This document shows positions 1-8,823 of a DNA stretch of 33,207 nucleotides, piece by piece. Source of the stretch: a virus. A program made the position numbers and the translations under genes. Below the pieces are notes generated by a model. That model saw only the letters and a list, made by a program, of their open reading frames with translations, made no database searches and was not told the DNA's origin. Every line of letters begins with the position of its first letter. Positions within the stretch are counted from its first letter, which is position 1. Location of the stretch: the IMG/VR virus record IMGVR_UViG_3300014720_000104, positions 1 to 33,207 of that record; one strand, given 5' to 3'.

Positions 1-1
1 C

Positions 2-748
2 CACCTCAGAAAAATCGATCAAGTCTTTGGTGTGAAACCACGGAATAAAGAACAGACATTTTCCATCGAACTCCTGATGGATCCCAGTGTCAAGCTGGTG
101 ACCCTCACAGGTAAGGCCGGCTGCGGAAAAACTTTAATCGCCATCGCGGCCGGCCTCGAGCAGCTCGAGGCAATGGGCAATGAAGGTCCATACCAGAAAC
201 TCATCGTGTCACGCCCAGTTCAACCTGTCGGTCGCGACATCGGGTTCCTCCCAGGCACCCTCGCCGAGAAGATGGAGCCGTGGATCGCTCCCATCAGGGA
301 CAACCTCGAGTACCTCCTCAACAGCAAGTCTGGCAAGAAGGGACCAACGAGGGGCAGAAAGAAGGCCGATGAGACGATGGGTGGAAGTGGAACCTCAGGT
401 CTCAGCAAGGATCCATTCCTCGAGTTGATGCAATCGAAGGGCCTCATCGAGGTGGAGGCGATCACCTTCATCAGAGGACGATCCATACCCAATGCCTTCA
501 TCATCATTGATGAGGCCCAGAACCTCTCGATGCACGAATTAAAAACCATAGTAACTCGTGCCGGTGAAGGCACGAAGATCATACTCACAGGAGATGTGGA
601 ACAGATTGACAACAACCATGTCGACACGTTCACCAACGGACTCACACATGCAGTTGAGAGGTTCAAGGACTACGATATCTCGGGTCATGTGACTCTCTTG
701 AAGGGAGAGCGCAGCGAATTGGCAACATTAGCCTCTAAGATTCTGTAA
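2..748 (+). CDS. phoH: PhoH-family ATPase, 5' end outside window
   Basis: C-terminal ATPase domain of a PhoH-like protein, a P-loop NTPase linked to RNA metabolism and common in large phages. The frame is open to the left edge, so the gene starts upstream; the GTG at 32 is internal, because the preceding residues HLRKIDQVFG continue into the family motif VKPRNKEQ. Walker A is GKAGCGKT (bases 110-133). The conserved VSRP and GFLPGTLAEKMEPW stretches follow, then Walker B IIIDEAQN and the LTGDVEQID motif. PhoH2 proteins carry an N-terminal PIN nuclease domain before this region; one may lie upstream but cannot be seen. A basic and Gly/Ser-rich insert (GKKGPTRGRKK to GGSGTSG) sits between the LPGT region and Walker B. 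The gene is richer in G+C than the structural genes that follow. Confidence 0.93.
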   Translation, partial: HLRKIDQVFGVKPRNKEQTFSIELLMDPSVKLVTLTGKAGCGKTLIAIAAGLEQLEAMGNEGPYQKLIVSRPVQPVGRDIGFLPGTLAEKMEPWIAPIRDNLEYLLNSKSGKKGPTRGRKKADETMGGSGTSGLSKDPFLELMQSKGLIEVEAITFIRGRSIPNAFIIIDEAQNLSMHELKTIVTRAGEGTKIILTGDVEQIDNNHVDTFTNGLTHAVERFKDYDISGHVTLLKGERSELATLASKIL

Positions 749-749
749 A

Positions 750-776
750 ATGGTACACAACTACATGTTGCACCAT
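750..776 (+). other. Weak stem-loop after phoH
   Basis: Inverted repeat ATGGT (750-754) with ACCAT (772-776), and an inner stem CAAC (758-761) with GTTG (767-770) around a TACAT loop, separated by an uneven internal loop. It lies directly after the phoH stop and is followed by the short pyrimidine-rich stretch TATTTCT. It could be a weak terminator dividing phoH from the structural genes, but the stem is imperfect and the T-run is short. Confidence 0.25.
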
Positions 777-792
777 ATTTCTACGTAGAACT

Positions 793-2277
793 ATGAGCGG
801 AATCTTAGACAAGAAGTCGAGAATACTTGATGCTATTCTGACGGTTGACGGACGTCGTCAGATGGCTGAGGGAACTTTTGAAGTCTCTTATGTCACTTTT
901 ACTGACACCGGTGTCTCTTACGTACCTGACTCGGTAAATGGTCATGAAGATCCCACAGACAAGCTGTATCTTGAAGCATGTGATCTGCCTCAGGATCAGA
1001 TAACTTTTGAGGCGAATGATGCTGGGAAGTTGCTGTCTTTTAGAAAGCAAGACATAACTGTAAACTACGATTTTTTTCCTCCACCGAAAGACGGTGTGCC
1101 ACCTTCAATCGTGACAGGGAAATTGGTCAACGGGCAGCTTGTAGTCTATCAGTATAGAAATGGCAGATCAGTCAAGACTTTTGATATAGACAGAGTTTCA
1201 ACTGACAAAGATTGCGGATTCAACTATTCTGACATCACAGGCCTGACAGGAAGCGTTCTAATAGACCCAAACCGAAGTAGCGGCGCCATTGACTTTACAA
1301 GCTCCGCTCCTTGGAAAGCCAAGATAGGGACCCAAAGCGGCCTTACTTCTGAATCATTTGCAACTGCTATTTCAGGATCCATAGAAGGATTAAGGAGTAG
1401 AGGCGGTCCCTCTGTTAGCTGTTATAGTGTGGGAAGCATTGCGTATCTTGATAATAATGACATTACACTACCCAACTTAGTCTTGGAGTTCACTGGATCA
1501 GCAGACGGTTCGTTTAGAAAAAGTCTAGGACTGAGACAAATGGCCGCCGGCGGAACATTGATGGTGGACGAAGTTGCAAATGCCAGTTTTGCTTCACAGA
1601 TAACTGGTACATTGGCATCTTCTTTAGACAATTTTGTTAATTTGCAAACCATATCGACCATCAACAGGTTATTTGAAGACGACCAGTTCGAATTATCGAA
1701 CAATGAGTTGAACTTTAGTCTTCAGAATTCTCTCACGGCCGACCTAGTAGCGGACAGTTACTCTCCTCCGACTGTCAATTCTATTCAATCACTCTTCAAT
1801 GACAATAAAGTCAGTCATCTCGACAATTTTCTCTACCTTCCGCCCATAGTAAAAGCTTCAAGTTCTGAGATACCTGATAAGTCAAAACTAGAAAACTTGA
1901 GTGGTTTTCTTCTCGGCGGTCCTGGTGCATACCCGTCTTGGGGTGACAACGAAAAGAAGCTGACATATGAAAAATTGAAGACAGAGTTGTCCGTTTACAA
2001 AGACGTAAAGCCACCGATCATTTTTACCAAGACTTCTAGGAACAACAGGATCATAGGACAGTTTTTTGAAGTTACTTCAGACCAAGTCAACAAGCTCGAT
2101 GTGGTAGATTTTGGAGACGTGATGGATGACGCTCAAGAGCCTACTGCCGTCACCAAGAGAGTTTTCTTTGTGGGGAAAACTTACATAGATGACAGAGGAA
2201 CTGTGTGTTTTGTCAACATGTTCACACTAGTTTTTTCTAGAGTCAGTTCTAATCCCGAGGAGGAAGAATCGAGATGA
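793..2277 (+). CDS. Virion structural protein with N-terminal ILDA-LT-GR module
   Basis: A 494-aa protein, probably a tail or baseplate component. Its first 45 residues (MSGILDKKSRILDAILT, then GRRQMAEGTFEVSYVTFTD) match the start of the 250-aa protein at 10739, which has MGYLD, IILDAVLTDYGRSQLALG and FEIAKFAFGDDEVDY. From memory, this N-terminal module recurs in structural proteins of large T4-like phages; its exact role is not known to me. The rest is Ser/Thr/Asn-rich, with no signal peptide, membrane segment or enzymatic motif. The start has no strong ribosome-binding site. The stop overlaps the next start as ATGA, which suggests translational coupling. Confidence is high for the gene, moderate for virion, low for the precise part. 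Confidence 0.8.
   Translation: MSGILDKKSRILDAILTVDGRRQMAEGTFEVSYVTFTDTGVSYVPDSVNGHEDPTDKLYLEACDLPQDQITFEANDAGKLLSFRKQDITVNYDFFPPPKDGVPPSIVTGKLVNGQLVVYQYRNGRSVKTFDIDRVSTDKDCGFNYSDITGLTGSVLIDPNRSSGAIDFTSSAPWKAKIGTQSGLTSESFATAISGSIEGLRSRGGPSVSCYSVGSIAYLDNNDITLPNLVLEFTGSADGSFRKSLGLRQMAAGGTLMVDEVANASFASQITGTLASSLDNFVNLQTISTINRLFEDDQFELSNNELNFSLQNSLTADLVADSYSPPTVNSIQSLFNDNKVSHLDNFLYLPPIVKASSSEIPDKSKLENLSGFLLGGPGAYPSWGDNEKKLTYEKLKTELSVYKDVKPPIIFTKTSRNNRIIGQFFEVTSDQVNKLDVVDFGDVMDDAQEPTAVTKRVFFVGKTYIDDRGTVCFVNMFTLVFSRVSSNPEEEESR
2258..2263 (+). promoter_or_regulatory. Strong Shine-Dalgarno for the 875-aa gene
   Basis: Perfect AGGAGG ten bases before the ATG at 2274, lying inside the last codons of the upstream gene. 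It fixes the start of the 875-aa protein and lets ribosomes restart after the overlapping stop. Confidence 0.7.
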
Positions 2278-4901
2278 TACCTTACTACATTCCTACCCCG
2301 AACTTCGATCTCTTAATGAGCGTCGAAGACAATAATTTTTTTGAGATCGTAGGAACGACTAAGGCTTCCTATGGGCCTAATGACGTGAGGACCTACTACA
2401 ACTCTGAAGTCAAGGTAAAGATAAAAAAGTCTTCTGGTACAAAGAACATAAATGACTTCAGCAAAGTTGTAGTCTCCATCAGGAGAAAACCCCTTGCTAT
2501 CGGTCAAACAAGAGTATCACTTCCTGAAAATGCCCTTCAAGATTTTTCAGCATCCAGTCAGACTTCTTCAGAAGTGCCTCAGCAGATAAACACAGCGTAT
2601 CTAAACAGTACTTTTGGCCTAAGCTTTCCTCCTCTTCCTTCTTCTTTGGAGAAGAAACTTTATTCTGGGATGCAAATAGTTCAGGATGCCGGCAAGAGAG
2701 AAGAAATAGTAGCAACAAAAGACATAACAATCTCTCTTTCTACGGAAGAGCTAAACCAGTTCTATAACGTTCCTTCTCTTGTTGAGACCGCAAGTTCTCC
2801 TCAGCGTTCTTCTTCGCCCCCGTACGTCGAAATAGATCCCTCTAATCTATTGCAAAAAATTAATAGAGAGTTGACAGACATAACTGAGCCCGTGACAGAA
2901 GAAAATTTGTCCTCCTTATCTTCTCCAACTGTACCCTCTGTTATTGAGGCTTACACAACCAATACTCTCAAAAAAAGAAGTAGATCACTTTATGGTGGAA
3001 TAGTCAAGTATTATTTGGACGACGTTGCAAGAAGACCTGATGAAGACTCGATTAAAAACTACTCTACAAGCAGCGTCATTAGACAATTGACAGATTTTGA
3101 GTTCACTACCACATTGAAGATCAATAAAACACTGAAAAGTGAAGCACTTGAAGTAGTGTACCAACTCTATCGAATACAGTCAAATGTTCCCGAAGAGACA
3201 ATAGTCAAACCTCTAGACTTAAAAAGACACACAGAGGCGTTCGAGAGCATACAAAATCCACCTATTGTTTCTTACACAAGTGTTCTTAGTGGTTTCATTA
3301 GGAGCGGATTCATCACCATAGTCGACAAAGAACAGAGAGGGAAAGTAGCTAGTTTCAAGGTCTACTCAAAAGACATTACACCGAGTGGAGAGACCACTTC
3401 TTACGTTTTGATAGACGAAATAGCCAACAATGATCAGATATTGTCCGCAGGAATAAGTCCTAATTCCAATCTGTCGGTCATAAGAGTCGTTCCTGTTGCT
3501 TCCAATGGAGAAGAGTCCAATGTTTTCACAAACATAATGATTGGGCCTGGTCATTCTTCTACAGGAAATCTCTCTATAGTCTGTAAGCCGATCCCCTCCG
3601 ACGCACCCCGAGTAGAAGTTACCGTCTACAACATTCCTAAAGAAGCCCAGCGTCTAACTTTGTTTAGGAGGGTGGTCAGTGAAGGTTCTCTTGGGAACGA
3701 TTTTTCGGCGGATGCATCATTAGATCTCGGTGCCGACAATAACAATACCGGTAATTTTACTTCAAAGATTACTGATCCGAATCCTGCTCAGTACACCGAG
3801 TATTTCGTTCAAGTCGACCTTCCCTATTCAGAGAAGTTAAATTCTGAAGTAGTTCTGACACAAAATACTCGTGTGTCACAGCAAACTTCAGGTGTAGACG
3901 TACGTCTTACTGAACTTAAAAAAATCTCCGAAGGAAACGACTATAAAGTTTCGTTCAAGTTAGAAACTGTTGTTCTACCAAACGAGAACGCTAGAGTAGT
4001 AGAATTATTAAGGAGCAGACCTGAACTGAAAGAAATTTACGATAGTCTACAGAGCCCTGCGAATCAATCGAGCTCCGGCGCCGCCACGCCTTCATATGAA
4101 AAGCCGATTTACGCCAATCTCTACGTTCATGAAGTAGTAAGAACAGACCTCAACACGGGTGAAAGATCTGTTTTTGACATAATAAGCGATGGAACTTTTA
4201 TTGATGACCGTAATACTAGGTCAAAGAAGAACATAAACGATATAAACCCGCAGCATGCCTATGCATATCAAGTCTTTACTTACGAAAAAGATCCCATAAC
4301 TCTTTTGCGGAGGTACGTCCTGTCAGTCAAAGATTCCGAGTCAAAGACCTACTACTATGTTCCCTACAAATGGAACAATCCAAGCATCAACGGATACAGA
4401 ACGATGCCTGCAACGGACAGTGAAGATCTTCCAATCTTGTCTGAATACTCTAATTTTACAGCCAAACCACTCGGAGAGAAGAACTTAGTGACAATTCAAG
4501 GGTCTGGTGAATTCGCGTCTGTCACTCGTGTGATTGCGACAAGAATAGACAGAAACACGAACAGAATAGATTGGGATTTTGACATATCAAACTACAGCAG
4601 TGTTTATGACTCTTTCGTAGTGATGAAGGTCGTCAATGGTTATAGAAGCTTCGTTGGAAGGACAAAAAATAACTACATTTATCATGAATTGTCTTCAAGA
4701 GACTTAGGAAGCATTTACTACACAGTAGTACCAATAACTTCAGAGTTTGACATAGACACACCTGCACACTCGGAACCAATCGTCCTCCGACCAGATGGAA
4801 TATTGATGCCCCAGGTAACGCAAGGAGTCATTGAAATTCCTGTTGTTTTCTCAGACCCTCTACTTCCCAGACCAGACGGAGTATTTTTAGGAAATAGATA
4901 G
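2274..4901 (+). CDS. Large virion structural protein with Ig/FN3-like segments
   Basis: An 875-aa protein rich in Ser, Thr, Val and Tyr, with the alternating hydrophobic pattern of beta-sandwich proteins. A segment from about residue 440 (APRVEVTVYNIPKEAQRLTL) and another at about 745-850 (NRIDWDFDISNYSSVYDSFV, then YYTVVPITSEFD) look like fibronectin-III or Ig-like domains; this is pattern recognition, not a profile match. There are no catalytic motifs, signal peptide or membrane helices. It is translationally coupled to the preceding gene and belongs to the run of large structural genes, so a baseplate, tail-spike or fibre role is likely. The end DGVFLGNR is a short tail after a proline-rich linker. 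Confidence 0.78.
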   Translation: MIPYYIPTPNFDLLMSVEDNNFFEIVGTTKASYGPNDVRTYYNSEVKVKIKKSSGTKNINDFSKVVVSIRRKPLAIGQTRVSLPENALQDFSASSQTSSEVPQQINTAYLNSTFGLSFPPLPSSLEKKLYSGMQIVQDAGKREEIVATKDITISLSTEELNQFYNVPSLVETASSPQRSSSPPYVEIDPSNLLQKINRELTDITEPVTEENLSSLSSPTVPSVIEAYTTNTLKKRSRSLYGGIVKYYLDDVARRPDEDSIKNYSTSSVIRQLTDFEFTTTLKINKTLKSEALEVVYQLYRIQSNVPEETIVKPLDLKRHTEAFESIQNPPIVSYTSVLSGFIRSGFITIVDKEQRGKVASFKVYSKDITPSGETTSYVLIDEIANNDQILSAGISPNSNLSVIRVVPVASNGEESNVFTNIMIGPGHSSTGNLSIVCKPIPSDAPRVEVTVYNIPKEAQRLTLFRRVVSEGSLGNDFSADASLDLGADNNNTGNFTSKITDPNPAQYTEYFVQVDLPYSEKLNSEVVLTQNTRVSQQTSGVDVRLTELKKISEGNDYKVSFKLETVVLPNENARVVELLRSRPELKEIYDSLQSPANQSSSGAATPSYEKPIYANLYVHEVVRTDLNTGERSVFDIISDGTFIDDRNTRSKKNINDINPQHAYAYQVFTYEKDPITLLRRYVLSVKDSESKTYYYVPYKWNNPSINGYRTMPATDSEDLPILSEYSNFTAKPLGEKNLVTIQGSGEFASVTRVIATRIDRNTNRIDWDFDISNYSSVYDSFVVMKVVNGYRSFVGRTKNNYIYHELSSRDLGSIYYTVVPITSEFDIDTPAHSEPIVLRPDGILMPQVTQGVIEIPVVFSDPLLPRPDGVFLGNR

Positions 4902-4966
4902 ACGTTAAAGACTCCAGACTCACAGTCGTCTAATCGACTTACACTTGCAATAGTCTCAAGGTAAAA

Positions 4967-7900
4967 ATGCCAACAAAAAATGACCCAAAAGATTTTTTCA
5001 AGAGCTCTAGCTCTTCTAGAGTAGTTGCAGGGACTTCTTTGAAGTCTGTAGTACCTAATGGAGATTTGCACGGCAGTCCCATAATTGCCCCCATAAACCA
5101 GACTCTCGACTTGATTGCAAGAGTTCCTCTTGAGATAAAGCCGATTTTGCCTACACCTTTTCAGCAACAAGACCTCACGGTGCAGAGACTTCCCGTATCG
5201 CCTCCACCTGGAAGCGGTCAACCACAGGTTGCTAATCAAGGTGATCCTATAGTCCCGCTTAGCTCCCCAGACAGTGACTACTTCTACTTGACCGGTCTCA
5301 AAGAGGGGCAGCCTACAATAGTATTGACCTCTGAATTCATACCAGTCTATCAGGAATCATCTAATAATTCCACAACTTTTGCCCTTTCATCACAAGGAAG
5401 GTCGCTGCAGACAAAAGAAGAAGCAAAACTTATGACTGCAGCGACTGCAATAACTGCTCTCTCCCAGAGTCTACCCGTCTTGCAACTAGTTCGAGAGAGC
5501 AAGTCAGTTCTTAATTCTTTTTTGCGGTCTTTGAGTCCATCTGGAGAATCTTCTACAAATATAGAAAAATTCACTAAAGACTTTTACGGTCTTGAATACG
5601 ACATCTTACCGTCTTCTTTTGAACACTCAGTCGCATTCCCCAATGACTTCTTTTCATTCTTGAGTGTTCATGGTCATTCCACGCAAAAAGTACAGAAGTA
5701 CTCTGAGAGCAAGCTGTGGCTTCAGACACTAGTCGAGGCGAAGAGAAGTCTACTGTCTTATTCACCTTCTGTGAGAGAATATTCTCGAAGAACAAATCTC
5801 AGTGAAGACAATAGTCCTGTTCAAATTTCTAAGAATAGTGCCGACCAACCAAGAGTGTACTTAAATCCTTACACGACTGACATTTCTTTCGTCACAGACG
5901 TAGAGACTCTTAAAAAAGCGTCCGATCTTTATCCACTTATGGAAACGTCCATCTCTGATGCGGACAAGAAACAGTACTCAAGACATTCCAAAGTAGAGAA
6001 CATACAACAGGACGATTTCAATGCAAATTATTCTATGGGCGATGATCAATTAAACTGTCTCTTTTCGGTCGTCAATGTAATGAAGGAAATAAGGTACTCC
6101 CTGTACTTTTCTAAACCTCAAGCGACAGTCGACAATAGAAACATTCTTGGATATGAAAGTCCTGACGACGGTAGAAACTATAAGTTCTGGGACGCCATCT
6201 TTGGAAACATACCCGACAGAATTACCGACAAGATAGTTCCCTATAGAGCGTCGGCACTCTTCGAGACATCTGCGCTGTGTTCTTTGAGTCAATACTATTA
6301 TCCTGACTCATTGGTTAAGGGCACAAAAGTTTTAACTTTCGAGTCATCACCTCCTGCTGACACGGTCTCTGGATTCCGATATTTCTTCGAGAAAAACATA
6401 GAACAGACTATCGATAACGGACTCACGACGCCTCCTACAGACGAGTACTTGACGCTTCTCGCTTCTTACTGCGTCAACTATAGAAATGTGCTAGGACTTG
6501 CAAGCAGCGCAATAAATGACTCATCATTTATCGCCGAGTCACACAGAAATTTCAGCGCCATCGATGAAATGTGCGCCGAGGGGACAGCTCCCGGTAGTGT
6601 CTACCTCAAGCTAAAAGATCTCATAGGTAAACCTCAATTCTCCTCACAAGGTTCGGTACAAAGGTTTCAGTCGATTCTCTGCAAGTTGGCCTTGAGTGGA
6701 GATAATAGAGTAAAGACCTTGAAGACCAACTTGTTCCTGTGGTTCATGTCACAGATAATAGAGGCCGACAATCGACCCGGGTCTCTTAGGACTTCCATAG
6801 ACTTCTACGAGAGCAAGATAGTGGAGAACGTCTACTCCATTTTTCAAAAGTACACTAAAGAGAGACTAGAAGAGGACAGAAACAAGGGCGCAATCATCAA
6901 CGTACAAACATACAGCTCATCGATCGCGCGAGGCACATACGCAGGGACTGTCCGATTGATGCTAACAGGTTACTTTTTCCCCGTGATCAAGCGTCTTCTA
7001 ACTGCAGTCTACAAAGATCCGTCGATATACAAGATCGTAGCCGGCAAGAAGGTGACTGCATATTCAGGATTGAGCGTCGGTAATTTCTTGTATTCTTATT
7101 TCGACATGCTCTTGAGAGTAGTATCGATGCAGACACCAGAGACATTTAAGTGCTTCTTTGAGGTGGACATCCATAACAATTCAATGAACAATCCTTTCTC
7201 GCAACCAGCAGACGAAGGTAAAATTCTAGGGATATCTGTCACGCCTCCCACTGAAGAACAAAAGCTCGAATATTTCAACTTGACTTATCCGGGCACCGGT
7301 CCCATAAGGCCTTATTTGGAGAAAATCTCATACGTCTACAACAAGTCCTTCGAAGACGCGGGAGAGAAGATCGAATACGTGACGCTCTTGACTCAATTCA
7401 TAAACAGAATAGACACTCAGGTGTCTAATGCAAAGAGATTCCTGAAAGATGGACGTCTCTATGGCTACCTTCAGACTTTTGAAAGCATCTTTGTGAAAGA
7501 AGTCGACGCAGTTTGGGTGAAATCAGACTCCAACAGAGTCAAGAAGACACTCATGAAGATGTCACTACACAAGAACCAACTAAAACTTTTAAATCATGCT
7601 CACGGTGAACTAAGAGACAGAATCTTACAAGAAGAGACCAACACCAACAGCCTCAAGTCTTTGGATCCTACTCTAGAAGGTCTTCTTCCCAAAGAAAATT
7701 TCACAGACTTGCTTCCCATAGATGATTTAGGAATGGTTTCTTTCAAGCTTTTATCCTCCTTCTATAAGAGATCGGAGTTTAGTCCCAACAAAGGAAACAA
7801 CAAGAGGATCATTTCGGTCGGAATTCCTGACGGTCTACTCGAAAAATTACAGTCGAGTCAATCCAGAAAAAACAAAGTCATGTCGAACCACGTAAGACTT

Positions 7901-8794
7901 AAAGTCTGGAAATTGGACAGGCTTTATCCAGACGTACTCTTTAGACCGATAGAGTACGTTTTTGACATGAACAGATTTCCAACGAGATCACTGAGAAATT
8001 GGGAATTAAATTCGAGAGATTCTCAAGGAAGAGAAATTACATCTATACCGACAAAATACTACAGCTCGACACAGAATCGCTTCTATGTCCACAAAAATGT
8101 TAACGAAGCAGAACAACTTAGTGGTCTAGTACCAACAGACGTACAAGAATTTTCTGACTTCATCACAGACCCGCAAGCCAGGAGACAGTTCATCTCTACG
8201 GTTTACAACAATCACGTCAAAAGCTTTCTTTGCGAGGAGTACTTGAAGTGGTACACCGATGTTTCTTTTAATGAGACAGACTTCTACAATTACAACAAAT
8301 TGAATGACACTGATCTCACAACATCGTATCAGAGATTGATTGAAGCACTTCGTCGAGGCAGCACACAATTCGGTAACCTGAACGTTGCCGAATTTATCGA
8401 TCCACTCAACGGCGATGTTGTTAGTGTTCCCATACAAAGACCGCAGCCGGCGACAGCGGCAATACCACAGACGAATACTCAGACTACGGTACAGCTTTCA
8501 GACACTACAGTTTCCTACTTGAGGTCCCAGAGTTACTTAACAAGCGCCTTTAGGCAGCAGAAGAAAGTCCTGTATCCTAAGAAATTCGATAGAGTCTTTC
8601 ATGTCTTAGTAGACCCAGACGATTTTGTCGTAGAAAGTTCTGTCTTGACACCCAGAAGAAAAGAAGAACTGATAAAAGGACCTTTCATGATGACAAATTC
8701 TGGAATAATCGTTAGAGAAGACACCCGTCCTGGTGAAGTTTCTTTTCAAGAGTTTTTTGTCTCTATCGAGCCCTACGAGGGCGCCCGCGGCTAA
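4967..8794 (+). CDS. Very large virion protein, unrecognised
   Basis: At 1275 aa this is the largest protein here. I recognise no family. It opens with a Ser-rich, Pro-rich and probably disordered region (about residues 1-110, ending near PVSPPPGSGQPQ). A long mixed alpha/beta body follows, containing several helical stretches (for example TLLTQFINRIDTQVSNAKRF). No nuclease, peptidase or lysozyme motif was found, and there is no signal peptide or membrane segment. AAGG (4958-4961) lies five bases before the ATG. Its place in the structural block suggests a baseplate or tail-associated role. A tape-measure protein would be more repetitive and helical throughout, and this is not, so I do not call it one. 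Confidence 0.72.
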   Translation: MPTKNDPKDFFKSSSSSRVVAGTSLKSVVPNGDLHGSPIIAPINQTLDLIARVPLEIKPILPTPFQQQDLTVQRLPVSPPPGSGQPQVANQGDPIVPLSSPDSDYFYLTGLKEGQPTIVLTSEFIPVYQESSNNSTTFALSSQGRSLQTKEEAKLMTAATAITALSQSLPVLQLVRESKSVLNSFLRSLSPSGESSTNIEKFTKDFYGLEYDILPSSFEHSVAFPNDFFSFLSVHGHSTQKVQKYSESKLWLQTLVEAKRSLLSYSPSVREYSRRTNLSEDNSPVQISKNSADQPRVYLNPYTTDISFVTDVETLKKASDLYPLMETSISDADKKQYSRHSKVENIQQDDFNANYSMGDDQLNCLFSVVNVMKEIRYSLYFSKPQATVDNRNILGYESPDDGRNYKFWDAIFGNIPDRITDKIVPYRASALFETSALCSLSQYYYPDSLVKGTKVLTFESSPPADTVSGFRYFFEKNIEQTIDNGLTTPPTDEYLTLLASYCVNYRNVLGLASSAINDSSFIAESHRNFSAIDEMCAEGTAPGSVYLKLKDLIGKPQFSSQGSVQRFQSILCKLALSGDNRVKTLKTNLFLWFMSQIIEADNRPGSLRTSIDFYESKIVENVYSIFQKYTKERLEEDRNKGAIINVQTYSSSIARGTYAGTVRLMLTGYFFPVIKRLLTAVYKDPSIYKIVAGKKVTAYSGLSVGNFLYSYFDMLLRVVSMQTPETFKCFFEVDIHNNSMNNPFSQPADEGKILGISVTPPTEEQKLEYFNLTYPGTGPIRPYLEKISYVYNKSFEDAGEKIEYVTLLTQFINRIDTQVSNAKRFLKDGRLYGYLQTFESIFVKEVDAVWVKSDSNRVKKTLMKMSLHKNQLKLLNHAHGELRDRILQEETNTNSLKSLDPTLEGLLPKENFTDLLPIDDLGMVSFKLLSSFYKRSEFSPNKGNNKRIISVGIPDGLLEKLQSSQSRKNKVMSNHVRLKVWKLDRLYPDVLFRPIEYVFDMNRFPTRSLRNWELNSRDSQGREITSIPTKYYSSTQNRFYVHKNVNEAEQLSGLVPTDVQEFSDFITDPQARRQFISTVYNNHVKSFLCEEYLKWYTDVSFNETDFYNYNKLNDTDLTTSYQRLIEALRRGSTQFGNLNVAEFIDPLNGDVVSVPIQRPQPATAAIPQTNTQTTVQLSDTTVSYLRSQSYLTSAFRQQKKVLYPKKFDRVFHVLVDPDDFVVESSVLTPRRKEELIKGPFMMTNSGIIVREDTRPGEVSFQEFFVSIEPYEGARG

Positions 8795-8823
8795 GCACTA
8801 GTTACGTCAATTAAGGTAAAACT

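Noticed and set aside
4924-4939. Small hairpin AGTCG/CGACT in the gap before 4967
   Set aside because: A five-base stem with no T-run is expected by chance.
4967-8794. Tape-measure protein
   Set aside because: Length would allow it, but the sequence is not continuously helical, has no hydrophobic segments and does not repeat.
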